Shown here: one piece after another, positions 24,801-33,608 of the stretch
Layout: every line of letters begins with the position of its first letter
Numbering within the stretch: the stretch's first letter is position 1
DNA from: Armigeres subalbatus
Taxonomy: Eukaryota > Arthropoda > Insecta > Diptera > Culicidae
DNA: 64,000 nt
Reading direction: 5' to 3'
Assembly (NCBI RefSeq): GCF_024139115.2
Contig: NC_085141.1
Span: 223,186,307-223,250,306, forward strand
Notes under the pieces: model-generated
The model's database searches: none
What the model was told of the DNA's origin: nothing
The model's input: the letters and a program-made list of their open reading frames with translations, nothing else
Translations under genes and position numbers: made by a program

Positions 24801-25100
24801 TGCATCAGCTGTTGGGAGAACCATCCATCGTTCACACCGCGAAAATCGGACGACTGCGATGGGCCGGGCACGTAGCCAGAATGTCGGACAGTAACCCGGT
24901 GAAAATGGTTCTCGACAACGATCCGACGGGCACAAGAAGGCGAGGTGCGCAGCGGGCAAGGTGGATCGATCAGGTGGAAGATGACTTGCGGACCCTCCGT
25001 AGACTGCGTGGTTGGCGACGTGTAGCCATGGACCGAGCCGAATGGAGGAGACTCTTATATACCGCACAGGCCACTTCGGCCTTAGTCTGAATAAATAATA
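21836..25100 (+). mobile_element. RTE-type non-LTR retrotransposon, copy 2
   Basis: The 13-bp duplication ACCCCGGGGCAAG lies at 21823-21835 and 25101-25113. The 5' UTR and coding region align base by base with copy 1; the tail is a short AATAAATAATA. The insertion point is about 100 bp right of copy 1, in the same orientation. Length is about 3.27 kb, close to a complete RTE. Confidence 0.87.
22079..25090 (+). pseudogene. RTE endonuclease/reverse transcriptase, copy 2, few lesions
   Basis: This copy is better preserved than copy 1. The endonuclease (22079-22642, then 22704 onward) has TWNCKSLGFAGCDR, WTGQKVWKSGHRAATF (tryptophan retained), IGDMNA and SDHNLVAV. The reverse transcriptase runs from about 23550 to 25090 with FIDFKAAYDTIDRDQLW, RRGLRQGDGLSCLLF and FADDIDIMARNFEKMEE, and the C-terminal domain ends in TAQATSALV. 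Two lesions are clear: a gap just after GDMNA (near 22622) that shifts frame and removes the segment present in copy 1, and a one-base loss near 23756 (CTACAAAAGGGCG against CTACAAAAAGGACG). Lesions differ between the copies. Confidence 0.88.
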
Positions 25101-25442
25101 ACCCCGGGGCAAGTGGGACCTAAAAAAACGCTCAGCGAAATTCTTAATTCATACTTAGAAAGGGTATTTCAGAACATTAACCACGGAAGAATGAACTATT
25201 CCTCTGCGATAGTTTCGAATGAAGACGATGTACACGGTTGCATGTAGAGATAGAGATAAGTTTTGTGTTATTTGTGCTGAGGTTGTACTTGAAGGGTTGT
25301 GCTTGAAGGTGTTTACCTTCCAAATGCTTGGAGAGACCGATTATGACGTTTCCTGTGAAGCATTTCTTCTACTATTAAAGTAAGCCTTCGGCTTATGTAA
25401 CCAGTTCTAGGACTAAGTTTGGTCTTGTGCAATACCAGACGG

Positions 25443-26358
25443 AAATTCATTTCATTTATTTAGTTAACATCTAAACAGATAACACTGAATCAACAATTTG
25501 ACGCCACAATACACGGTTCGAGGCCGCATCTCTCCATCCTCGGATACGCCCCACGCTCACCAAGTCGTTCTGCACCTGGTCTGCCCATCTCGCTCGCTGC
25601 GCTCCACGCCGTCTCGTACCTGCCGGATCGGAAGCGAACACCATCTTTGCAGGGTTGCTGTCCGGCATTCTTGCAACATGTCCTGCCCATCGTACCCTTC
25701 CGGCTTTTGCTACCTTCTGGATACTGGGTTCGCCGTAGAGTTGGGCGAGCTCATGGTTCATTCTTCGCCGCCACACACCGTCTTCTTGCACACCGCCAAA
25801 GATGGTCCTAAGCACCCGTCTCTCGAATACTCCGAGTGCTTGCAAGTCCTCCTCGAGCATTGTCCATGTTTCATGTCCGTAGAGGACAACCGGTCTTATA
25901 AACGTCTTGTACATGACACATTTGGTGCGGTGGCGAATCTTTTTCGACCGCAGTTTTTTCTGGAGCCCGTAGTAGGACCGACTTCCACAGATGATGCGCC
26001 TTCGTATTTCACGACTAACGTTGTTGTCAGCCGTTAGCAAGGATCCGAGGTAGACGAATTCCTCGACCACCTCGAAGTAATCCCCGTCTATCGTAACACT
26101 GCTTCCCAGGCGGGCCCTGTCGCGCTCGGTTCCGCCCACAAGCATGTACTTTGTCTTTGACGCATTCACCACCAGTCCAACTTTTGTTGCTTCACGTTTC
26201 AGGCGGGTGTACAGTTCTGCCACCTTTGCAAATGTTCGGCCGACAATGTCCATGTCATCCGCGAAGCAAATAAATTGACTGGATCTGTTGAAAATCGTAC
26301 CCCGGCTGTTACACCCGGCTCTCCGCATGACACCTTCTAGCGCAATGTTGAACAACAG
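25443..26358 (-). pseudogene. 5'-truncated RTE relative, reverse transcriptase C-terminal half
   Basis: On the minus strand an open frame from about 26350 to 25471 starts inside the reverse transcriptase at LLFNIALEGVMRRAG. It continues through FICFADDMDIVGRTFAKVAE, LGSLLTADNNVSREIRRRI and YKTFIRPVVLYGHETWTML to a natural stop after VDSVLSV, so about 300 codons remain uninterrupted. The tail has AAATAAATGAAATGAAT-type repeats. CCAGACGG at 25435-25442 and CCAGACAG at 26359-26366 are candidate target duplications. It is a different subfamily from the 18-25 kb pair; the fragment at 50640-50990 shares its C-terminus. Confidence 0.8.
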
Positions 26359-26439
26359 CCAGACAGTAATGTGAAAACCCAATCAAAAAATGTAAAAAAA
26401 GTGTCACTCATTTTTCAGGCACTTATCCTTAACTAATTT

Positions 26440-26588
26440 GCTTGCAACAGTAACGCAGAATCCTGTCCCATTGTTTCCTATTGAAAATTGTCCAGATCGG
26501 ACCATGGGCTCGAATGTTATGGACAAAAGACAATTTTTCATTTGCACGAGAAAGGCACCAACACCGTTAGGTGGATTAATCAGGGGTT
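26440..26588. mobile_element. Right-end fragment of GCCTTTCTCG repeat
   Basis: Contains CCCATTGTTTCCTATTGAAA and ends with CACGAGAAAGGCACCAAC and GTTAGGTGGATTAATCAGGG, matching the right end of the element at 6298-6734. The left end is missing. Confidence 0.7.
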
Positions 26589-26599
26589 TTCGCTTTTGA

Positions 26600-27297
26600 A
26601 TGAAACAATTTGTTATTATTTTTTAGATTTGTGACCAAAGACGACCTTCTAAGTCAAAATATACGTCAGAACAGTATAACTTTGTCTAACGGGACTTTGC
26701 AGGACAACACTAAACTGCTAGACGGCAACGCCCTAGATGAGGGGTGCGGTACCAATAAAAGAAGATCGTTCTTTTGCAATTCTAAAGTTTTTAGGATCCA
26801 CTCCAATTAAATTCAAAGTAATATCTATCAACTCCATAAACCTATTTCTGAACGAAACCCAAGCTCTTATCCGTTGCAATAAATGATTGAGCACATGCAA
26901 GAATGCATCCGTCTTTCCCTCGCACAGCGGAACAACGTGCATCGTGAAACAATTTGTATTGAGAAACATTTGAATTCATAATGATAACGCACCATTCAGT
27001 CAACGGCGACGACGGCGCGGCATCAACAATGATGACGGCCACCACGACGAAGACGGCACTCCATTCATCTAATTGCTATTCTCCACCAGCGGTATTTGCA
27101 TAATCACATTTTAAAATCGCGTTCGCGCCCATCTTGCGCTCATACGCGAGGGGGCCACTCGAACGAATATATGTACAATTGTACACTCGTCGACCCAGGC
27201 CGATACTAATCTAAATACTTAGCGGCAATTGTTGATAGATTGGGAATGAATACTTGACATCCCGGCACCAGAAAGCGGTTTTTAGACGAGGGTGACG
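26600..27297. other. Spacer, no recognised gene
   Basis: A minus-strand frame at 26733-26969 (with HVLNHLLQRIRAWVSF) matches no family I know. The stretch 26990-27200 is GC-richer and could be promoter-proximal to the exon candidate that follows. No terminal repeats were seen. Confidence 0.4.
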
Positions 27298-27410
27298 ATG
27301 AGTTTCTCCCTGTTCATGGTATGGTGGTGCGTCGCCGGTAATATATCGGCGGTAGTCCCGCAAAAGGAATGTCGGAAATATTTAGCGATATCAATACTTA
27401 ATGTGTTTAT
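27298..27410 (+). CDS. Possible first coding exon with signal peptide
   Basis: ATG at 27298 opens MSFSLFMVWWCVAGNISAVV, a hydrophobic stretch with a small-residue end that looks like a signal peptide, followed by PQKECRKYLA. A strong donor-like sequence ATG|GTATGTGA follows at 27411. No downstream exon can be placed because the right side is transposon. It could be an isolated first exon of a secreted protein or a chance frame; the family is unknown. Confidence 0.28.
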
Positions 27411-27756
27411 GGTATGTGAATTTTACTTCTCTTTCTGGTTGGTCGGTATGTGGACTGTGGAAGTAGGTACGTAGGGTAACCGACGTTCGATGAATGTATT
27501 ATACGTACAGCAGCTTGCAGATATTTGCGAGTCATACTGCGTCCCAGTCACATTCCAGCGTGACATATCTACTAAAATCTTCGCTAATAAACACAGCAAT
27601 TGCGATTATAAACAAAAGAAATGAATCATACGAGCAAAATCAAATAACTTGACGTGAAAGATAATGAATACGGATTTACATAGAATTTGTGGTTTAGCTC
27701 TATACAATATACGATACGTTCAATAATGTCAGAAACCAGAAACCACGTGTTATTTA

Positions 27757-27895
27757 TACCGAAAGGCTATATGAGCACTAGAAGAACGAAATTTTGATAG
27801 GAGGCCCGGAGACCCATAGTGTTATGTACCAATCGACTCAGCTCGACGAATTAAGGTGATGTATGTGTGAATGTGTGCATATTTTGTAGACACAC
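27757..27895. mobile_element. Left half of GCCTTTCTCG repeat, split by BEL unit
   Basis: Starts TACCGAAAGGCTATATGAG and contains GGCCCGGAGACCCATAGTG and CAATCGACTCAGCTCGACGA, matching the left half of the repeat. It stops at 27895 where the BEL LTR end begins. The matching right half resumes at 41392. The bases next to the break are CACAC here and CAAAC there, a near-perfect 5-bp target duplication. Confidence 0.8.
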
Positions 27896-28490
27896 TGTTG
27901 ACGACAGAAACAAAAGACGGCACACTGACTTCTGTAGCGAATATTTATTGCTTCAAAACTGCAAAACAATTGTTAGCTATTGTGATGGATAATTAGGTTT
28001 TTAGTAGAACTTACATTTCAGTGGCCCTTTGAACGTTTATAGCCTTTGTTTACTGCTCAACATCAAGGTTATTAATTGGTCCTAGTAGATGATGTCTGAA
28101 TATAGTTCACTATCCAGTTTTCCGCGAGCGGTAATGGCCGCTAGCTTCCCTGCGGGTTAGTCTCTGATTTGACGTTTGTGGAGGTCAACTGCACCCACCG
28201 TTCGAGCATTTTGATCAATGTGGTATATAGAAGGCTTGAATTCACTGAATCAGGACCTCTTATATGGGACATTGGTCAGAATACTCGGAGCGGTGGGTGC
28301 AGTTGACCTTCACAAACGTCAAATCAGAGACTAACCCGCAGGCAAGCTGGCGGCCATTACCGGTCGCGGAAAACTGGATAGCTTTAATATTGCCTTTAAA
28401 ATTCAGTAAACTCATCTTCACTGGCTTTTAATTAGGTTTAGGAAACTAGTTAAGTGACAAATTAGTTTAAGTACAAATAGGTAAGTATTT
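27896..28490 (-). repeat. BEL LTR and 3' untranslated region (minus sense)
   Basis: Read on the minus strand, the LTR end has GAAGCAATAAATATTCGC (a polyadenylation signal) followed by the U5 terminus CTGTCGTCAACA. A shorter copy, lacking about 44 bp, lies at 38510-38628, and the last 48 bp appear inverted at 41344-41391. The left boundary of the LTR is uncertain because the 5' copy is truncated and a MITE (28110-28381) is inserted here. Confidence 0.65.
28110..28381. mobile_element. 272-bp MITE with about 85-bp inverted repeats
   Basis: The left arm begins CTATCCAGTTTTCCGCG and runs through TGATTTGACGTTTGTG to AACTGCACCCACCG. The right arm is its near-perfect complement, ending CGCGGAAAACTGGATAG. 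Each arm is about 85 bp with few mismatches, leaving about 100 bp of loop. TA lies at both ends (28111-28112, 28379-28380) and is the probable target. No coding capacity. Inserted in the BEL LTR/UTR. Confidence 0.85.
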
Positions 28491-28498
28491 CACAGTAT

Positions 28499-29446
28499 TT
28501 ATAACTTTCTCCCACGTTTAGCTTGGTTTAATCTTCTTTCATCATTCCACCGTTGACAGCCTGTCGGTAGAATCGGTTGTTCTAGGGTGACCAACTCGAC
28601 GGTAGCTCTGTTAACAGTCTCCCCCCGGTGCTTCCCTACGTCTCCTAGGACAGCACCTTGACGCTCTACGTCGAGTACTGCCAGTCTTGTTGTTGGACGT
28701 CTGAACACACCTTGGCGCGTTTGAATGGTGGCTTGGCGGACCCAGCCATCACCTCCATCGAAGACCTGCAATACCTTGCCTCGTACCCACTCACTACGCC
28801 GGCCACCGTCTACAACCAGTACAAGATCTCCGACCCTCAAGGACCTAGTTTCGCTGAACCATTTTGGTTGTCTTCTAATGACTGGCAAATACTCCACCAA
28901 GAATCGTTCCCAGAATTTATCAAGCTGACGATGAATTACTTCCCACGTGTCCCGCAAGTTCTTTGTTCTATTTGTTCACGTAGAATGCGCTCGGCTCCTT
29001 GGAAATTAGTTCCGTTATCGCTAATTATTTCAAGCGGTGATCCACGACGACCGAACATTTGTTGCCAAACGAGCCGAAGGTAGTGTAGCCATCGGCGGAT
29101 AGCTAGGACGAGCTTTGCGGATCCTGCAAAGCTGACACTTGTAGGCAATATTCTTCACAAGTTTACGTAATTTCGGAATATTATAACGCTGGCGGAGTTC
29201 GTTAACGATCGTTTCGTTGTTGGCATGGAGGTAGCGACGATGGTAATCTTCTATCAGTAGGCTCACTGCTCGGTGTTTCGATGGCAAGATTATCGGGAAT
29301 CGAGGCTACGTCCTTTGCAGCAATTATTCGGCTCCGTTGCCGTAATAAACCGGCTTCATCCATTGCAGGCATTAATTTGAACAGACTGCTTTTCCGATCA
29401 ATAGGCACTAGCCCTAGGGTATTGCTGAATGTGTTCTTTAGCATTT
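28499..29446 (-). pseudogene. BEL/Pao integrase, shortened
   Basis: On the minus strand: SSLFKLMPAMDEAGLLRQRS (integrase N-terminal region), HRRYLHANNETIVNELRQRY with CQLCRIRKARP (H2C2 zinc-binding module, 29287-29030), then GSPLEIISDNGTNFQGAE (29148-28936, second catalytic Asp), and the BEL-specific C-terminal domain LRVGDLVLVVDGGRR to TRLAVLDVE (28957-28499). The stretch between zinc module and SDNG block looks too short, so the part holding the first catalytic Asp seems deleted. Frames also change between segments. The complete enzyme would insert BEL cDNA. Its N-terminal piece (SSWKKIIRSIAFVL) lies separately near 37670-37730 on the plus strand. Confidence 0.8.
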
Positions 29447-29931
29447 AGGTTTTTGACGTACAGAGACATGCTGTAGCTGTCTGGAAAGACATCAGTGTCT
29501 TCAACGTAGAATGCAGAAGAATCCGATACTACGAGAGAACATTCGCCGTCAAATACAGGAATACGTAGAGAAAGGCTACGGGCGACGCCCGCAGATTTGG
29601 AGAACGCGAATCCCAGGAAAGTTTGGTGCTTACCGCTGGGAGCAGTTACGAATCCAAACAAACCTGGGAAAGTGCGGCTTGTATAGGATGCGGCAGCAAA
29701 AGTTTCGGGTGTATCGCTAAATTGCGCATTGTTGAAAGGGCCGGACCAGTTGACGCTTCTGCCAACCGTAATGTTTCGTTTCCGTCTGTACGCTGTGGCA
29801 TTTAGTGCAGATATAGAGCAAATGTTCCATCAATTGGGTATTCTTCCAGCTGATAGGAATTCACTGCGCTTCCTATGGAGCGAGCATCTGCGCAGTACGT
29901 CTAACACCTAAATGCTAAAGAACACATTCAG

Positions 29932-31358
29932 CGGTTGTAGCACAAAAGGTCGAAGGTCAAAAGGTCGAAGGACACAAGGTCGAAGGTCAAAAGGTCGAAA
30001 GGACAAAAAGTCGAAGGGTCAAAAGGTCGAAGGGACAAAAGGTCGAAACAAAAAATCTGAGTCAAAATGTCGAAGGGACAAAAGGTCGAAACAAAAAATC
30101 TGAGCCAAAAGGTCGAAGGTCGAAAGGTCGAAGGTGAAAAGATCGAAGGTCGAAAGGTCGAAAGGACAAAAGGTCGAAGGGTCAAAAGGTCGAAACAAAA
30201 AATTAGAGTCAAAAGGTCGAAGCGTCAAAAGGTTGAAAGGACAAAAGGTCAAAAGGTCGTAACAAAAAATCTGAGCCAAAAGGTCGAAGGACAAAAGGTC
30301 AAAGGTCAAAAGGTCGAAGGTCAAAAGGTTCAAAAGACAAAAGGTAGATAGGTCAAATAGTCGAAACAAAAAATCTGAGCCAAACGGTCGAAGGACAAAA
30401 GGTCGAAGGGTCAAACGGTCGAAATAAAAGATCAGAGTCGAAATGTCGAAGAACAAAAGTTCGAATTACTTTCGTCGTCGTCGAAGGACAAAAGATTTTT
30501 TTGTTTAACTTTACTTCCGCAATTCGCATAAGAGTCCCATGTCGATTTTCGACGATTTTAATTTTCTTTCAGAAATAAGCTTAAAATGAACTCACCTTTA
30601 AGAAAAACTGATAAAATTATAGGATTTGTTCTAGAAATTTGAAAATTAAAACCCATTTGTGTTGTCCCATCTTGCAATTTATTCGCATAACAGTCACATT
30701 CCAGATTTTGATACACTTTCGCACAGAACATCAATATAATAATAGTTCATTTAATAGTCCCATAGCAATGTATACAGATAAAGAATATTATGCCAAATTT
30801 TCTGAAAGATTGCTGGTTTTATCGATTTATTGGATTTTTTTTTCAATTTCTCTATGTAAAACGAGTTTGAAAAATTCACGGCATATTTCTCAAGTTGAAG
30901 AAAACTGACATGGGACGCTTATGCGAATAGGGGCAGTTTATTTTCATTGTTGATTTCTGGACCTGTTTTCCATTCAACCTTCTGTTATATTTTCGCCCCT
31001 GTTTTCCTTCGACCTTTCGATCTTTTATCCTTTCGACCTTTTGTTTTCTACATTTTATCCTTTCGACCTTTTGTTTTCTACATTTTATCCTTTCGACCTT
31101 TTGTCGTTTCGACCTTTTATCCTTTCGGCCTTTTGTCCTTTCGACCTTTTGTCCTTTCGACCTTTTGCCCTTTCGACCTTTTGTCTTTTTGACGTTTTGT
31201 CCTTTCGACATTTTGCTCTTTCGACTTTTGTCCATTCGACCTTTTACCCTTTTGTCCTTTCGACCTTTTATCCTTTCGACCTTTTGTTCTTTCGACCTTT
31301 TGTCCTTTCGACCTTTTGTCCTTCGACCTTTTGGCCTTCGACCTTTTGACACAGATTC
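29932..31358. mobile_element. Foldback element with GGTCGAA-repeat arms
   Basis: CATTCAG is duplicated at 29925-29931 and 31359-31365 and interrupts the BEL reverse transcriptase just before its YVDD motif. The left arm (29941 to about 30478) is a tandem array of 13-16-bp units such as AAAGGTCGAAGGAC, periodically broken by AACAAAAAATCTGAG. The right arm (about 30985-31345) is the inverted version, CCTTTCGACCTTTTGTC units. The core (30480-30985) has its own inverted pair around TTCGCATAAGAGTCCCATGT and CATGGGACGCTTATGCGAA. No protein is encoded; long lysine- or phenylalanine-rich frames are repeat artefacts. The design resembles foldback-type DNA elements whose arms expand by unequal exchange. 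Confidence 0.85.
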
Positions 31359-31797
31359 CATTCAGAAATACCCTAGGGCTGTCGAAGGAATACTGAAAAG
31401 TCACTATGTCGACGACTATCTCGACAGTTTCGGTACTGAAAGGGAAGCTGTGGACATATCAGCAGCGGTTCGATTAGTTCATCATAATGGTGGATTCCAT
31501 CTACGAAATTGGAGGTCGAACAGTAAAAACATCATGAAGGAACTAGGGCAGAGCTTCCCAAACCTTTGGGTATGCGACCCACCTAGTAAAATTCTATATG
31601 TCTCGCGACCCACCTATGAAAAAATGCATTTGACCAATTGAATCAGAATGTCATCTGTTTCGGCTTCTTCCACATAAAAAATATCCACGTTTCCTTACAT
31701 GTGCAAATGCAAAAAATGACGAACATGGTATTGTTTGTCAAAATGTTAGCATTTTTATTTTACTTCATTAAGAGGACAGCTTTTAGGCATTAATGTG

Positions 31798-31990
31798 TGT
31801 AATAATATGATCAATTATAACCCTATTATATAACGCTTACTCACACCTCCATGCATTTGTCTTAGGGACCAACAATAAAACGGTATGTCACTTAGTCAGC
31901 TAGCTAGATATAAGCAGCGTCGCAGTGCTCGTGTGTCTTATAAATTTATAAGAGTTTTATTCGATATCAATAAAAGCTACGCTTGTTACA
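31798..31990 (+). repeat. Gypsy 5' LTR
   Basis: Starts TGTAATAATATGATCA and ends ACGCTTGTTACA. It contains ATCAATAAAAGCTACG near the end, a polyadenylation-type signal. Drives transcription in the family. Confidence 0.92.
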
Positions 31991-32008
31991 TGGTGTCAGA
32001 AGTGGCGT
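31991..32008 (+). promoter_or_regulatory. Candidate primer-binding site
   Basis: TGGTGTCAGAAGTGGCG begins directly after the LTR. TGGTGTC is the complement of a tRNA 3' end GACACCA, as expected for minus-strand priming. The tRNA isotype was not determined. Confidence 0.7.
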
Positions 32009-32130
32009 TCCGAGCCACAGAACCACTTTCCGGATTGTAGTAGTGCGTGAAAGCCTTCGCGTCATTAGTCCGGTCAATTCTTTCCAACGTAAATTTCCGG
32101 AGCAAGTGAATCAGAACGGTTGAAAATAAA

Positions 32131-32682
32131 ATGGCGTCAAGCTTTGATAATCGTCTGCCACAACCGCTTGACTGTGCCAACCTGGCCAAAGAATGGCCAC
32201 GTTGGAAGCAATTATTCGGCATTTACCTTCGAGCCAATAACAAAATGCAGGAGTCAGAAACCAACAAAATCGCCACTTTCTTGTGGTTGATTGGGCCGCG
32301 TGGAGTGGAAATTTTCAACTCTTTATTCCCGAGCAACAGTACCACGGAGGTTATGTTCGGTGATCCGGGACAGGAAGAAGAAGCAGGAGAAGAAGGTGAT
32401 AGATTTGAAGACGCCCAGGATGGAACAGCTGCACACACGCTAGCACAGGTCGTCGCGGCTTTCGATGATTATTGTCTTCCTCGTAAAAATGTCGCTATGG
32501 AGGCCTTCAAATTTAATTCCATTTCGCAGAAGGAGAAGCAGACGTTTGCCGAATTCGAGACTGAGCTGAGAACGCAAGTTCAGTACTGCGAGTTTAGTTG
32601 TGGTACATGTCAAACGCCGTATAGTGACCGTATGCTGCGTGACAGGATTATAATCGGAATCCAGGATAAAAGCTACAATTGA
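32131..32682 (+). pseudogene. Gypsy gag, N-terminal part, ended by frameshift
   Basis: ATG at 32131 opens MASSFDNRLPQPLDCANLAK, followed by EWPRWKQLFGIYLRANNKM and, further on, FNSISQKEKQTFAEFETELR, the capsid-like pattern of Gypsy gag. The frame stops at 32682 after IIIGIQDKSYN. The next frame (-1) continues at once with KLLDGRDDPLTKIVETCKVF, which reads as the same protein. The junction lies at an A-run (GGATAAAAGC, 32664-32673). Loss of one A is the simplest explanation, though programmed frameshifting cannot be excluded from one copy. Confidence 0.82.
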
Positions 32683-33572
32683 AACTATTGGATGGCCGAG
32701 ATGATCCCCTTACCAAAATTGTCGAAACATGTAAAGTATTTGAAGCTGCATCAGAAAACAAACTACTGCTGGATCGAAGAAGCAATCTTCTGGAAGTGAA
32801 GCTGGTTTCGAAGAAGGAAGACGTCGTTCCGGAAGTGAAAACTGTTGAGACACTCACACGCAATCGTTGCTACAGCTGTGGAAGGCAGTTCAACCAGAAC
32901 CATCGGAGAGTCTGTCCGGCCCTGAACGCCGAGTGTTACTCTTGCGGTGAGGTCGGTCACTACAGCAAGTGCTGCCGCAAGAAAACAAAGCCAACGAGGA
33001 GCAGCCAGCAATCGTCGAAGCGAAACGGAGTCACCGATAAACTAGTACAGTCTGTTAACTGGAGCGACGCTGGTAAGTTATCAGATGTAGATCAGGTAGA
33101 CAATGCATGTAAGGTTGAAACAAAGGTCACTATTTTTTTTAGAACGAGCACAAATACTATGTGTGGCTGTGGACAATCTAATGGTCCCCAGGCATGGCGA
33201 AAAGTTCTCCGCATAGCAGATCAAGAGGTTTGGTTCAAATTGGATACTGGATCCGATGTCAACTGCGTACCAATACGCACTGTTCGCAAACTCCACCTTT
33301 CAATGGACGAGTACAATGATGGTTTGATTTTGGACTATAGCTCTAACAGAATAAAAGTACATGGGAAAGTTACGTTAACATGTTTTGATACTGTCAGTGA
33401 TCGCTCATATAGTGCCTCCTTTTTGGTTGTTGATAATTCCTTCGAACCGCTACTAGGATTACAGTCGTGTATTGAGTTCGGTTTAATAAAACGTCTCAGT
33501 GTGGTAGAAGGTCGTTTCGAGTTTTTCAAAGATAGTAAACATTTGATTACATGTTTTCAGGACATTTTTTAA
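32679..33572 (+). pseudogene. Gypsy gag C-terminus (zinc knuckles) and protease
   Basis: Continues gag in the second frame. Two cysteine-rich blocks, CYSCGRQFNQNHRRVC and CYSCGEVGHYSKCC, are RNA-binding zinc knuckles near 32870-32980. The aspartic protease follows with VWFKLDTGSDVNCVPI near 33240 (catalytic DTGS) and LLGLQSCIEFGLIKRL at its end. The frame stops at a TAA at 33570-33572 (ATTTTTTAAGGG). The same frame continues unbroken with GLGKFPGQCAIILKENS into pol, so the stop looks like a point mutation. The protease would cleave the Gag-Pol polyprotein in the virus-like particle. Confidence 0.85.
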
Positions 33573-33608
33573 GGGTTAGGAAAATTTCCAGGACAGTGTG
33601 CGATTATC

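Noticed and set aside
18875..25112. Long minus-strand frames opposite the RTE elements
   Set aside because: They mirror the plus-strand EN/RT coding sequence and contain no family motifs of their own.
26733..26969. Minus-strand protein with HVLNHLLQRIRAWVSF
   Set aside because: Too short and unlike any known family; no start context or splice partners. Kept only as a remark in the spacer entry.
29928..31404. Lysine-rich (KGQKVERTKG) and phenylalanine-rich (FRPFDLLSF) open frames, and a CRISPR-like look of regular repeats
   Set aside because: They come from the GGTCGAA units of the foldback arms. There are no unique equal-length spacers, and the two arms are inverted copies.
32679..33572. 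A natural gag-pol frameshift in the Gypsy element as the certain explanation
   Set aside because: The overlap is only about 12 nt and loss of one A in an A-run explains it equally well; one copy cannot decide.
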